From NCBI RefSeq assembly GCF_011927795.1, contig NZ_JAATJJ010000002.1, positions 1 to 64,000 of the forward strand: DNA of 64,000 nt, in the 5' to 3' direction. The translations under genes and the position numbers were made by a program. Numbering within the stretch: position 1 is the first letter of the stretch; each line of letters opens with the position of its first letter. The stretch is from Saonia flava (GTDB taxonomy: Bacteria; Bacteroidota; Bacteroidia; Flavobacteriales; Flavobacteriaceae). The notes beneath the pieces were generated by a model. The model was given only the letters and a program-made list of their open reading frames with translations. It did not search any database and was not told the DNA's origin. Positions 18,821 to 27,895 of this stretch are shown piece after piece.

Positions 18821-19522
18821 TTATAGATTGGTGTATACAATTCCGGTCAACATAGCGATACCAAAACTTAGCAAGGTGCCTATTAAAATGTACTCGGTTA
18901 GTTTTCTACTGTTACTTTCCTTAAGATCGTTAAACCTAAAAACCGATTTCGCCGCTATTAACAACCCTATTCCTTCCCATTTACCAGAAATTATAAAAGC
19001 TAGAACAAAAAGGCGCTCGATAATCCCAATATATTTTCCAGCATTTGGAAGGGATTTATGGTCCAAGGCTATTTGATGGGACATGGATTCCAACAATTTT
19101 CCCATGATGATGGCCGTTGGAAAACTTACAAAAACAATTGCTGTTATTAAAAACCAGTCAATTTGATTTATTAAATCAATTGAATTTTCAATTACATTTC
19201 CGTAAAATGCAATACAGTATAAGACAAGCAAATGTAGAATTTGGTCAATAAAAAATGGAAGACTCTTGTTCTTAAACAACGGAGCTATATAGAGTTTTGC
19301 AATATCAATGAAATAATGCAAGACCATAATTAAAAGTGCTTGCTTCCAAAAATTAACATCCCAAACCAGCAGCATGGTCAATGTAAAATGTATTACTATA
19401 TGAAAATACAAATATTTGGAGCCTGCTTTGTTTGCCTCTTTGTGTATGACCCATTTCATGGGCTGTAATAAAAAATCCCCAATTAAATGTGCTAAAAGCA
19501 ATTTAGTAAACAGTAGTGTCAT
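18821..19522 (-). CDS. DUF3307 family membrane protein
   Basis: A 233-residue inner-membrane protein with about six hydrophobic segments. The start (LLLAHLIGDFLLQP) followed by a KWVIHKEANKAGSKYLYFHIV block is typical of DUF3307. The gene overlaps the end of the SatD gene by 20 bases. SatD and DUF3307 occur together in many genomes, which suggests a two-protein unit, but no function is established. Confidence 0.82.
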   Translation of the reverse strand: MTLLFTKLLLAHLIGDFLLQPMKWVIHKEANKAGSKYLYFHIVIHFTLTMLLVWDVNFWKQALLIMVLHYFIDIAKLYIAPLFKNKSLPFFIDQILHLLVLYCIAFYGNVIENSIDLINQIDWFLITAIVFVSFPTAIIMGKLLESMSHQIALDHKSLPNAGKYIGIIERLFVLAFIISGKWEGIGLLIAAKSVFRFNDLKESNSRKLTEYILIGTLLSFGIAMLTGIVYTNL

Positions 19523-20129
19523 TAGGTACTTTTTTTATTAATGTATTATAATAATCCAGCAATTCTAAAACTAGGTCCAATCTTGCTCTTTTTTGGCGTT
19601 GGCTTATAGCAGACTGCTGTATATGGAGTATAGTGGCCATTTCCGTTTGTGAGATACTGGGGTTATTTAGAACCATTGCCACTATTTCTGCTGAAACTGG
19701 GCTCCAGTTGTCCATAAAATCCAAAGCTAGCCTAAGAACAAAATTAAGTTCTTTATCAAGTTCCTCAATACCAGTAGCTACAATTAAATTAAGTTTTTCT
19801 TTCTTTAGCTTATCAAAAAACCTTCCTGAACGTTGATATGCCGTGCCATTAGATTCGCTAACACTATTGCCTACATATGTTTCATTGCCAAAACCAATGC
19901 TCATGCGTACATCTAACCCTTTTAACGATTTCACCAAAGCTTTAATGGATATAGCAATGGCCAAAGCTTTTTCTGGCTTAGTTTTTATTTGAAACTCATC
20001 GCCCCTATATATTTCCCAATCCTTGGGACCATGGCCTAGTTTCGAAAAATACCCCTTAAGAACTGGCATCCATTCTTGAGGGATATTCTTTTCTGAATTG
20101 ATAATATCGCCTGTAATTATTGCTATCAT
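19503..20129 (-). CDS. SatD family protein with C-terminal helix-turn-helix
   Basis: A 208-residue cytosolic protein. The N-terminal part starts MIAIITGDIINS and contains RGDEFQ at residues 42-47, reminiscent of nucleotide-cyclase/GGDEF-type folds. The C-terminal 60 residues (SISQTEMATILHIQQSAISQ) look like a winged helix-turn-helix of the MarR/SatD type. It is translationally coupled to the DUF3307 membrane protein. Two 23-bp direct repeats directly upstream suggest it controls its own transcription. Family call is fairly sure; the biological role is unknown. Confidence 0.8.
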   Translation of the reverse strand: MIAIITGDIINSEKNIPQEWMPVLKGYFSKLGHGPKDWEIYRGDEFQIKTKPEKALAIAISIKALVKSLKGLDVRMSIGFGNETYVGNSVSESNGTAYQRSGRFFDKLKKEKLNLIVATGIEELDKELNFVLRLALDFMDNWSPVSAEIVAMVLNNPSISQTEMATILHIQQSAISQRQKRARLDLVLELLDYYNTLIKKVPNDTTVY

Positions 20130-20132
20130 ATT

Positions 20133-20183
20133 ATATAAGTAAATGTACTAATATTGCAAAATATAAGCAAATATACTAATATT
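20133..20183 (-). promoter_or_regulatory. Direct-repeat operator and promoter of the SatD-DUF3307 operon
   Basis: Two 23-bp direct repeats (20133-20155 and 20161-20183) match at 21 of 23 positions with a 28-bp period. The upstream copy contains a minus-strand TATATTTG -7 box (20168-20175), and the downstream copy lies four bases before the SatD start codon. A protein bound here would cover both the promoter and the translation start. Autoregulation by the SatD HTH is an inference. Confidence 0.55.
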
Positions 20184-20229
20184 TATCGTTATAAGCTAAA
20201 ACGTTAATAATTTACAATTAGTATTTAAA

Positions 20230-20682
20230 TCAAAACCATCTTCTAACCAATGTGCAATATTGCTTATACTCTGAACCAAAAAGATTGGAAAGCACTTCTT
20301 CTTCTGGTTTAATCTGAAAAGCATTCATATAATATACAAAACCAGCGGCTACTATAGTATTAAAAGCATTTCCCAACCACAATCCCCATACCAACAACAC
20401 CAGTAGTAAAGCCAAGTACATGGGATTCCTAGAATATTGAAAGATTCCATTTGTTACCAAAGTGGATACTTTAGAAGGAGAAATGGGATTCACTGTTGTC
20501 TTACTCCTATAAAACTGTATTAAAGATGTTAAGGCAAGTAACATGGCCAACACCAATAGGCCAAGCATGAGGTAATGTTTTCCAAAAAAATCAAAATTAC
20601 CAACAGGCAAAAACCTTGCAAGTAAATACATTACCGTTCCAAACAATAAAACAATAATAACAGGAGGAATTTTCAGTTTCAT
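20230..20682 (-). CDS. Isoprenylcysteine carboxyl methyltransferase-family membrane protein
   Basis: A 150-residue membrane protein with four hydrophobic segments. The conserved cofactor region GIFQYSRNPMYLALLLVLL and the C-terminal PEEEVLSNLFGSEYKQYCTLVRRW identify the ICMT/phospholipid methyltransferase family (SAM-dependent methylation of membrane-associated substrates). The bacterial substrate is unknown. It stands alone, divergent from rdgB. Confidence 0.83.
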   Translation of the reverse strand: MKLKIPPVIIVLLFGTVMYLLARFLPVGNFDFFGKHYLMLGLLVLAMLLALTSLIQFYRSKTTVNPISPSKVSTLVTNGIFQYSRNPMYLALLLVLLVWGLWLGNAFNTIVAAGFVYYMNAFQIKPEEEVLSNLFGSEYKQYCTLVRRWF

Positions 20683-20747
20683 ATTAAAATTGATTAGCCC
20701 ATAAAATTACTACTTTTAGTCTCGCTTCAATAATCAGCATAAAAAAA

Positions 20748-21326
20748 ATGAAACTTGTATTTGCTACACATAATTTTAATAAACTTAATGAGGTAAGGTT
20801 ACTATTGCCCAAATCTATAATCCTTTTATCCTTAACTGATATTGATTGTAATGAGGAAATTCCAGAAACTGGTGAGACCCTAGAGGAAAATGCGCAATTA
20901 AAGGCAGATTATGTTTCCCAAAATTATGGTTATCCCTGCTTCGCGGATGATACTGGGTTATTAGTTGATGCCTTGGACGGCATGCCTGGGGTATATTCTG
21001 CACGATATGCGGGTGAGCAAAAGAGTTCCGAGGACAATATGGATAAACTTCTACAGGAACTAAAGAAAAAAAACAATAGAACTGCAAAGTTTAAAACGGT
21101 AATTGCCCTAAACCTACCAACTGAAAAGAAACAATTTCATGGAACAGTAGAAGGAGAAATTACAACAAAAAAATATGGAAAAAAAGGCTTTGGCTATGAC
21201 CCTATATTTAAACCAAATGGGTATGACAAAACTTTTGCCGAATTACCTCTATTGGAAAAAAATAAAATAAGCCACCGTGGAAGGGCCGTACAAAAACTGG
21301 CATCTTACCTGTCCAAAAGTATTTAG
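20748..21326 (+). CDS. rdgB: Non-canonical purine NTP pyrophosphatase (XTP/dITP diphosphatase, RdgB/HAM1)
   Basis: A 192-residue house-cleaning enzyme that hydrolyses ITP, dITP and XTP to monophosphates. All family motifs are present: KLVFATHNFNKLNEV at the start, FADDTGLLVDALDGMPGVYSAR, GKKGFGYDPIFKP and the C-terminal NKISHRGRAVQKL. Length is normal. Confidence 0.95.
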   Translation: MKLVFATHNFNKLNEVRLLLPKSIILLSLTDIDCNEEIPETGETLEENAQLKADYVSQNYGYPCFADDTGLLVDALDGMPGVYSARYAGEQKSSEDNMDKLLQELKKKNNRTAKFKTVIALNLPTEKKQFHGTVEGEITTKKYGKKGFGYDPIFKPNGYDKTFAELPLLEKNKISHRGRAVQKLASYLSKSI

Positions 21327-21357
21327 CCACAATCAAGCGCATGTAAATAAATAGCAG

Positions 21358-21365
21358 TACCTTTG
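21358..21365 (+). promoter_or_regulatory. -7 element upstream of the DEAD-box helicase gene
   Basis: TACCTTTG fits TAnnTTTG. Transcription from here would give a leader of about 100 bases before the helicase ATG. That leader is more GC-rich than its surroundings and could fold; helicase leaders of this kind are often cold-responsive, but that is inference. Confidence 0.5.
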
Positions 21366-21475
21366 CCGCTTTAATAAACGCCGCTGGTATAGCATGTGTT
21401 GCGCCGAGTCTAATAGGTCATTTACGAGAACCGCTCTATGCAACATACATATTTGCGAATTAAGTAAAACTTATT

Positions 21476-23287
21476 ATGACAAAATTTGAAGCACTGGGAC
21501 TGCAAAAGTCCCTATTAAATGCTATTTCAGATTTAGGGTTTGAGACTCCTTCTGAAGTACAAGAAAAAGCAATTCCAATCTTATTGGAAAGCGAAACCGA
21601 CTTGGTCGCCTTAGCCCAAACAGGAACAGGAAAAACCGCCGCTTTTGGTTTTCCCCTAATCCAAAAAATTGATAGTGACAGTAGAACTACCCAAGGTTTA
21701 ATTCTATCTCCCACGAGGGAACTCTGTTTACAAATTACTAACGAAATACAATTATATTCCAAATACGAACGGGGAATAAATGTGGTTGCTATTTATGGTG
21801 GAGCAAGTATTACAGACCAAGCCAGACAGATAAAAAAAGGAGCACAAATAGTTGTGGGAACCCCTGGTAGGATGAAGGACATGATCAGTCGAGGATTGGT
21901 GGATATCTCCAAAATTGATTATTGTATTCTTGATGAGGCCGATGAAATGTTGAATATGGGTTTCTATGAAGATATTAAGGATATTTTATCCAACACCCCC
22001 AATGAAAAATCTACTTGGCTTTTTTCTGCTACCATGCCAAAGGAAGTTTCTACCATTGCCAAAAAGTTTATGCACTCACCAAAAGAAATTACGGTTGGTG
22101 ATAAAAACTCTGGTGCCTCTACAGTACAACATGAGCATTATGTTGTGGGTGGCAGGGACCGGTATCCTGCCTTAAAAAGATTGGCTGATGCAAATCCAGG
22201 AATATTTTCCGTTGTCTTCTGTAGAACTAAAAGAGATACCCAAAAGGTCGCAGAAAAATTAATTGAAGATGGCTATAATGCGGGTGCATTACATGGAGAT
22301 TTAAGTCAAAACCAAAGAGATTTGGTGATGAATTCTTTTCGTAAAAAGCAAATACAAATGTTGGTTGCCACGGATGTAGCGGCTCGTGGAATAGATGTGG
22401 ATGATATTACGCACGTAATAAATTATCAATTACCAGATGAAATTGAAACCTATACTCACCGTAGTGGTCGTACCGGTAGAGCAGGAAAATCAGGTATTTC
22501 CATGGTTATTGTTACTCGAAGTGAGTTGAGAAAAATTACTGCGATAGAAAGAAAAATAAAACAAAATTTTATTGCAAAAAAAATACCTACGGGAATTGAA
22601 ATCTGTGAAATCCAATTGTATCATTTGGCCAATAAAATAAAGGATACAAAGATCAATAAGGATGTTGATAATTACTTGCCTGCCATTAATGATGTATTAG
22701 TAGGTATTGATCGAGAAGAACTTATCAAAAAAATTGTTTCGGTCGAGTTTACCAGGTTCTATCAATATTACAGCAAATCACAAGACCTTAATTCATCAGA
22801 TTCCGGAAGAAGAGAAAGAGGAGAAAGGGGAGAAAGAGGCTCAAGAGGAGATATGCCCACAAAAGGTTCTGTAAGGTATTTTATCAATGTTGGAGAAAAG
22901 GATGGATATGACTGGATGTCATTAAAAGATTTTTTAAAGGACACAATGAGTATGGGCAAGGATGATATCTATAAGGTAGATACCAAGGATAGTTTTTCTT
23001 TTTTCAATACAGATGCAGAACATACCGAACAAATCCTAAATACATTTTCTGACTTTAAGGTGGATGGAAGATTTATAAATGTAGAAGTGTCCAAAAACCC
23101 TGGAGGTAGTGGTGGTGGACGTCGCAGGGACAGAGGAAGAGACAGAAGCAAAGGAAAAGGTGATAGACGGGGCAGTACCGAAGGAGGAGGTCGCAGAAGG
23201 GACAAAAGCTCCTTTAAGGGAAATTCTGGTGGTTCTGGCAATTCTGGAGGTAGAAGAAAAAGCAAAAGAAGAGATGGCTTTTATTAG
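21476..23287 (+). CDS. DEAD-box ATP-dependent RNA helicase with DbpA-type RNA-binding domain
   Basis: A 603-residue RNA helicase. The Q motif region, Walker A AQTGTGKT, LDEADEML, the SAT motif and HRSGRTGRAG of the second RecA domain are all visible within residues 1-370. A DbpA-like RNA-binding domain follows near 460-545 (VRYFINVGEKDGYDWMSL). The C-terminus is a long Gly/Arg/Lys/Ser tail, and an RGERG repeat lies between the two. This is the CsdA/DeaD-like layout used in ribosome assembly and cold adaptation. It has a long leader and a strong terminator, so it is monocistronic. Confidence 0.92.
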   Translation: MTKFEALGLQKSLLNAISDLGFETPSEVQEKAIPILLESETDLVALAQTGTGKTAAFGFPLIQKIDSDSRTTQGLILSPTRELCLQITNEIQLYSKYERGINVVAIYGGASITDQARQIKKGAQIVVGTPGRMKDMISRGLVDISKIDYCILDEADEMLNMGFYEDIKDILSNTPNEKSTWLFSATMPKEVSTIAKKFMHSPKEITVGDKNSGASTVQHEHYVVGGRDRYPALKRLADANPGIFSVVFCRTKRDTQKVAEKLIEDGYNAGALHGDLSQNQRDLVMNSFRKKQIQMLVATDVAARGIDVDDITHVINYQLPDEIETYTHRSGRTGRAGKSGISMVIVTRSELRKITAIERKIKQNFIAKKIPTGIEICEIQLYHLANKIKDTKINKDVDNYLPAINDVLVGIDREELIKKIVSVEFTRFYQYYSKSQDLNSSDSGRRERGERGERGSRGDMPTKGSVRYFINVGEKDGYDWMSLKDFLKDTMSMGKDDIYKVDTKDSFSFFNTDAEHTEQILNTFSDFKVDGRFINVEVSKNPGGSGGGRRRDRGRDRSKGKGDRRGSTEGGGRRRDKSSFKGNSGGSGNSGGRRKSKRRDGFY

Positions 23288-23300
23288 TTAATTGTATATT

Positions 23301-23328
23301 AAAAAAACACGCAATAGCGTGTTTTTTT
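23301..23328 (+). terminator. Terminator of the helicase gene
   Basis: Arms AAAAAAACACGC and GCGTGTTTTTTT with the loop AATA, 14 bases after the stop codon, ending in a T run. Confidence 0.88.
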
Positions 23329-23363
23329 ATTTTGTTTACTATTTTTAAAATTAGATTCCATAC

Positions 23364-24128
23364 ATGAAAAAAATTATACTAGTTTGTTTTTGCCTTATCA
23401 GCTGTTTAGGAATTGCTCAAGAAGGTGAAGGAGAAATTAAGGCCATAGTTGTCAACGCACAGACAGACACCCCCATGGAAAGTGTCCATGTAGTAAACCT
23501 TAACAAGGTGAAAGGTACCATTACCAACAAAAATGGTGAGTTTACCATACCCGCAGCGGTCAATGACACTTTATATTTTACCTTTCTAGGTTTCAAATCC
23601 CAAAAGGTTAGAATTACCAATGATATGTTCAAGTTTGAGGACACCAAGATTGCCTTGACCGAATTGGCGTATGCTTTGGAAGAAGTTATTGTTAAACCTT
23701 ATCAACTCACTGGTTACTTAGAAATTGATGTAAAGAACCTTCCTATTAACAATGCTTACCAATATAGCATTTCAGGATTATCCAAGAGTTATGAAGGAGG
23801 CAATAAAACTCCAAGTGCCGTCACCAAGGTACTCGGGGCTATTCTCAATCCTGCCGATCTACTTAGAAACTTATTTGGGAAAAAACCAAACCAAATGAGA
23901 AAGTTAAGGCAAATGAAAGAGGACGACCAGATAAGAGACCTTTTGGCCACAAAATTTGACAGGGAAACTCTTATGGAATTATTACAATTGGAAAAAGTGG
24001 ATATTGACGATATCTTAAACAACTGTAATTATTCTAAATCTTTTATTATGACTGCAAATGACCTACAAATTTTGGATGCAATTAGCAGTTGTTATGAAGA
24101 ATACAAGGTGCTTAATAGGAAAAACTAA
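23364..24128 (+). CDS. Exported protein with carboxypeptidase-regulatory-like domain
   Basis: A 254-residue protein with a signal peptide (CFCLISCLGIAQ, residues 8-19). Residues about 22-105 form a CarboxypepD_reg-like beta domain (GEIKAIVVNAQTDTPMESVH, then GEFTIPAAVNDTLYFTFLGF). The remainder is a helical, charged domain (RNLFGKKPNQMRKLRQMKED) common to flavobacterial periplasmic or surface proteins of unknown role. No barrel follows, so this is not a TonB receptor. It is flanked by the helicase terminator and the amylase gene. Confidence 0.75.
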   Translation: MKKIILVCFCLISCLGIAQEGEGEIKAIVVNAQTDTPMESVHVVNLNKVKGTITNKNGEFTIPAAVNDTLYFTFLGFKSQKVRITNDMFKFEDTKIALTELAYALEEVIVKPYQLTGYLEIDVKNLPINNAYQYSISGLSKSYEGGNKTPSAVTKVLGAILNPADLLRNLFGKKPNQMRKLRQMKEDDQIRDLLATKFDRETLMELLQLEKVDIDDILNNCNYSKSFIMTANDLQILDAISSCYEEYKVLNRKN

Positions 24129-24203
24129 TTCCATATTATGAGGTAATGCCCTACAAATAAATTTTCTAGTTCCACTATCATTTTATAGCTTTAAAGAAAA
24201 TTC

Positions 24204-25901
24204 ATGAGAATGAAAAAACTACTTATTGCTATCCCTCTTATCGCGCTTATTTTTAGTTGTAATAAAGCAAAAAAAACGTTTGCCACAGATACTACAACCT
24301 CTTCAGATTCAATTCAAATAGAAGAAAAAAAAGTTCCTTTTTTATGGGAAAGTGCCAACATCTATTTCTTAATGACTGATCGATTTTACAATGGCAACAA
24401 AGAAACTGATGTAAACTTTGAACGAACTGAGAAGACTGCAGTTTTAAGAGGTTTTATGGGAGGTGATATACAAGGTATAACCAAAAAAATAAATGAGGGA
24501 TATTTCACCGATTTGGGGGTCAATGCCATATGGCTTACACCCGTTGTGGAACAAATTCATGGTCCCGTAAACGAAGGTACGGGAAACACTTATGGTTATC
24601 ATGGATACTGGGCAAAGGATTGGACAGTTCTAGACCCAAATTTTGGCACCAAAAAGGATTTAGAAATCATGGTCAAAACTGCCCATAAAAAGGGAATTCG
24701 GATTTTATTGGATGTGGTTCTTAACCACACTGGCCCTGTAACTGAAAAAGATCCCGTATGGCCTTCAGATTGGGTAAGGACAGGACCTGCTTGTGAATTT
24801 ACCAATTATGAAAACACCACAAGTTGCACGCTAGTTGAAAATTTACCAGATATTTATACAGAGTCCAATGAATCGGTAGCATTGCCCGACCATCTTTTGG
24901 CTAAATGGAAAAAAGAAGGGAGGCTAAGTACTGAATTGGATGAGCTTCAATCCTTTTTTGACAGAACTGGCCACCCAAGAGCTCCCCGTTTTTACATCAT
25001 GAAATGGTTAACCGATTATGTGAACGAATTTGGAGTGGACGGGTTTAGAGTGGATACCGTAAAACATGCGGATGAAAATGCTTGGAGTGAACTCTATGAA
25101 GAAGCGTCTTATGCTTTTGAAACATGGAAGAAAAAACACCCAAATGATGTTTTGGATGACAATCCATTTTTTATGGTTGGCGAAGTCTACAATTACAATA
25201 TTTCGGCAGGCAGGGAATTTGACTTTGGCGACAAGAAGGTTGATTATTTTAATTATGGTTTTAAAAGCCTTATTAATTTTGAACTGAAAGCAGATGCCAA
25301 AAACGACTATGAAACCATATTCAAAAAGTATAATACACTTTTAAATACCAAGCTAAAAGGGAAAAGTGTTCTAAATTATCTTACTTCCCATGATGATGGC
25401 CAACCTTTTGATAAAGAAAGAAAAAAATCCATTTATTCTGCCAATGTGCTATTGCTCACCCAAGGAGCATCACAAATCTATTACGGGGATGAAACTGCAA
25501 GAAACCTTACCATTGAAGGTACTGAGGGGGATGCCACCTTACGTTCTTTTATGAACTGGCAAGATTTGGATAGCCTTCCCGAAACCCGAAGAATACATAA
25601 CCACTGGCAAAAATTAGGGAAATTTAGGGCCAATCATCCTGCTATTGGTGCCGGGAAACATAATAGATTGGCCAAAAGTCCCTATGTCTTTAGCAGAAGC
25701 TATATAGAAAATGATTACAAGGACAAAGTGGTGGTAGGCCTAAATTTACCCAAGGGTAAAAAATCTTTAAGGGTAAAGGGTTTTTTTGGTGATGGCACCA
25801 AATTATTTGATACGTATTCCGAAACGGAAGTCGTAGTCAAAAATGGAAAAGTATTACTGGAAAACGATTTTGATATTGCCCTATTGGAATTGGTTGAGTA
25901 A
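24204..25901 (+). CDS. GH13 alpha-amylase family lipoprotein
   Basis: A 565-residue glycoside hydrolase. The N-terminus ends in a lipobox (LIFSC, Cys19), so the enzyme is probably anchored in the outer or inner membrane facing the periplasm or surface. The catalytic triad is visible: nucleophile D284 in GFRVDTVKHAD, acid/base E327 in MVGEVYN, and D397 in LTSHDDGQ. The conserved DVVLNHTG motif is near residue 170. It cleaves alpha-glucans or short maltooligosaccharides. An ATG two codons downstream is an equally good start. No Sus-type transporter is adjacent. Confidence 0.9.
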   Translation: MRMKKLLIAIPLIALIFSCNKAKKTFATDTTTSSDSIQIEEKKVPFLWESANIYFLMTDRFYNGNKETDVNFERTEKTAVLRGFMGGDIQGITKKINEGYFTDLGVNAIWLTPVVEQIHGPVNEGTGNTYGYHGYWAKDWTVLDPNFGTKKDLEIMVKTAHKKGIRILLDVVLNHTGPVTEKDPVWPSDWVRTGPACEFTNYENTTSCTLVENLPDIYTESNESVALPDHLLAKWKKEGRLSTELDELQSFFDRTGHPRAPRFYIMKWLTDYVNEFGVDGFRVDTVKHADENAWSELYEEASYAFETWKKKHPNDVLDDNPFFMVGEVYNYNISAGREFDFGDKKVDYFNYGFKSLINFELKADAKNDYETIFKKYNTLLNTKLKGKSVLNYLTSHDDGQPFDKERKKSIYSANVLLLTQGASQIYYGDETARNLTIEGTEGDATLRSFMNWQDLDSLPETRRIHNHWQKLGKFRANHPAIGAGKHNRLAKSPYVFSRSYIENDYKDKVVVGLNLPKGKKSLRVKGFFGDGTKLFDTYSETEVVVKNGKVLLENDFDIALLELVE

Positions 25902-25907
25902 ATTGAA

Positions 25908-26435
25908 TTATTTCTCCAATATTGACTTTAAAGTGGCTAACCCCTCTTCAAAATCCTTTCCAACCATCTTGTCCATACTCATAAAGAGCATCATAATGCT
26001 CATGGGGAATTTATTCTTTCCAGAAAAACCCCATGTCACTTTTGTACTTCCTTTAGATACTTCATCAACGTCTAAGTAACAATCAGAAGTAGATTTCCAT
26101 GGCTTTAGAAACCGGAGTTCAGATTCTATTCTTTCCCCTTGCATAATTTTCTTTATTTCTTGCTCCCCTTCTCCAACATCTTTATTGCCAATCCAATGAC
26201 TTATGCAACCCACTTCCCCATCATTTCCTGTAAAAGTTTTTTTCATGTTGGGGTCCTTTTTCGCCCATGGGGACCATTCATCCATCTTTTTCAACGATAA
26301 CAAATATTTAAAAACTTCCGGCTTAGGTTTGCCTATTTCAATGCTTCTGGAAACATTATAAGTTTTTGGGGCCAACAAGGCCATTATCAAAATTAGAAGT
26401 ACTAATCCGCCTAAAATATAAAGCAAGGTAGCCAT
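25908..26435 (-). CDS. SRPBCC family (START-like) membrane-anchored protein
   Basis: A 175-residue protein with one N-terminal membrane segment (residues 4-22) followed by a START-like domain: VSRSIEIGKPKPEVFKYLLS, then MDEWSPWAKKDPNMKKTF, and a C-terminal amphipathic helix (FEEGLATLKSILE). This arrangement is typical of small polyketide-cyclase-like proteins that bind hydrophobic ligands. No specific ligand can be named. It converges on the amylase gene with only 6 bases between the stops. Confidence 0.8.
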   Translation of the reverse strand: MATLLYILGGLVLLILIMALLAPKTYNVSRSIEIGKPKPEVFKYLLSLKKMDEWSPWAKKDPNMKKTFTGNDGEVGCISHWIGNKDVGEGEQEIKKIMQGERIESELRFLKPWKSTSDCYLDVDEVSKGSTKVTWGFSGKNKFPMSIMMLFMSMDKMVGKDFEEGLATLKSILEK

Positions 26436-26478
26436 TTGTTTATCAATTAGTTAGTTATCCTTAAATATAACAAAAGTT

Positions 26479-27141
26479 TTATTTAGTTCCATAATATCTT
26501 TCCAAAATGGCATCAATGCTTTTAATTGATTTTTTTGACCAATCCAGACGTTTCTCTAATTTCTCGCTTTCGGTAAGGCCCCAATTATTGTTCGCTTTTT
26601 TAAGCTGTGCTGTCAAGGCTTGTAGAATAATAGCAACTGAGACAGATATATTTAAACTTTCAGAAAAACCGGTCATAGGTATTTTTAAAAAGCCATCGGC
26701 CTTTTCTAATACCTCCTTGCTCAACCCATCTCTTTCTGTACCAAAAAACAAAGCAGTTTTACCATTAATTTTAAAATTATTTAGAAGACAGGAATCATTA
26801 TGGGGTGTGGTCGCTATTATTTTATATCCCTTATAACGTAAATTTTGAATGCACTCATCAGTATTGCTGTGCCGTTGCACATCTACCCATTGTTGTGCTC
26901 CCATGGCAATATTTTTATCTAAGACTTGACTATTTCTCCTTTCAATAATATGAGCTTGTTGTATACCAAAAGCATCACAACTGCGAATTACAGCACTTGC
27001 ATTGTGCATTTGGAACACATCTTCTATCGCTACAGTTATATAATTGGTTCGTTCTTCCAATATTTCCAAAAAACGTTGTTTGCGCTCCGGAGAAATAATT
27101 TCCTCTAAATATGTCAGCAAATTAGAATCGAACATAATCAC
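26479..27141 (-). CDS. trmH: TrmH-family tRNA/rRNA 2'-O-methyltransferase
   Basis: A 220-residue SPOUT (SpoU) methyltransferase. The N-terminal motif VEDVFQMHNASAVIRSC (as IEDVFQMHNASAVIRSCDAF), the middle motif TALFFGTERDGLS and the C-terminal IPMTGFSESLNISVSVAI are all present. The short C-terminal extension and overall length fit TrmH, which makes Gm18 in tRNA, better than RlmB. A second ATG at codon 3 is an alternative start. Substrate assignment is by similarity of motifs only. Confidence 0.88.
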   Translation of the reverse strand: MIMFDSNLLTYLEEIISPERKQRFLEILEERTNYITVAIEDVFQMHNASAVIRSCDAFGIQQAHIIERRNSQVLDKNIAMGAQQWVDVQRHSNTDECIQNLRYKGYKIIATTPHNDSCLLNNFKINGKTALFFGTERDGLSKEVLEKADGFLKIPMTGFSESLNISVSVAIILQALTAQLKKANNNWGLTESEKLEKRLDWSKKSIKSIDAILERYYGTK

Positions 27142-27193
27142 AATATAATAAAAATGTAAAATGTATACATTTGAAGGAAATCAATACATATCC

Positions 27194-27895
27194 ATGAAAA
27201 AAAAGGTAACAGTTCTAACCGGTGCAGGAATTAGTGCGGAAAGTGGTATAAAAACCTTTAGGGATGCAGATGGCCTTTGGGAAGGGCATGATGTTATGGA
27301 AGTTGCCACCCCAGAAGGGTTTGTAAAAAATCCAGAATTGGTATTGGATTTTTATAATCAAAGAAGGAAACAGCTTTTTAAGGTATTGCCCAATAAAGCC
27401 CATGAAGCCTTGGTAACCCTAGAATCGCATTATGATGTTTCTGTTATTACACAAAATGTAGATGACCTACATGAACGTGCTGGGAGTTCGCATATAATAC
27501 ATTTGCATGGGGAATTATTAAAAGTAAGAAGCTCACAAAATGAATCCTTAATTTTAGATTGGAAAAATGATTTAGTATTGGGAGATTTATGTGAAAACGG
27601 ACATCAATTACGACCCCATATTGTTTGGTTTGGGGAAGACGTACCCTTGCTTACAAATGCCGCCGAAATTGTTTCAACATCGGATATGGTTATAATTATT
27701 GGTACATCCATGCAAGTATATCCGGCAGCCGGACTCATTAATTATGCTCCTTACGGGATTCCAATATATTTTGTGGACCCAAAACCAACTATTAGAGAAT
27801 CCGATTTTAATAATCTAACCGTTATTTCGGAAACTGCGGTCAATGGAGTTCCTAATCTAATATCAACTTTAATTGATAGAGGTTTTTACAAATGA
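27194..27895 (+). CDS. cobB: Sirtuin-type NAD-dependent protein deacylase
   Basis: A 233-residue sirtuin starting MKKKVTVLTGAGISAES. NAD-binding and catalytic motifs are GAGISAESGIKTFRD, TQNVDDLHERAGS and HLHGELLKV (catalytic His). The C-terminal GTSMQVYPAAG is also present. The segment between the catalytic His and RPHIVWFGE, where most sirtuins have a four-cysteine zinc site, has a single cysteine, so this is a zinc-less form. An in-frame start 33 bases upstream lacks family support. The next gene overlaps its stop by 4 bases. Confidence 0.9.
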   Translation: MKKKVTVLTGAGISAESGIKTFRDADGLWEGHDVMEVATPEGFVKNPELVLDFYNQRRKQLFKVLPNKAHEALVTLESHYDVSVITQNVDDLHERAGSSHIIHLHGELLKVRSSQNESLILDWKNDLVLGDLCENGHQLRPHIVWFGEDVPLLTNAAEIVSTSDMVIIIGTSMQVYPAAGLINYAPYGIPIYFVDPKPTIRESDFNNLTVISETAVNGVPNLISTLIDRGFYK

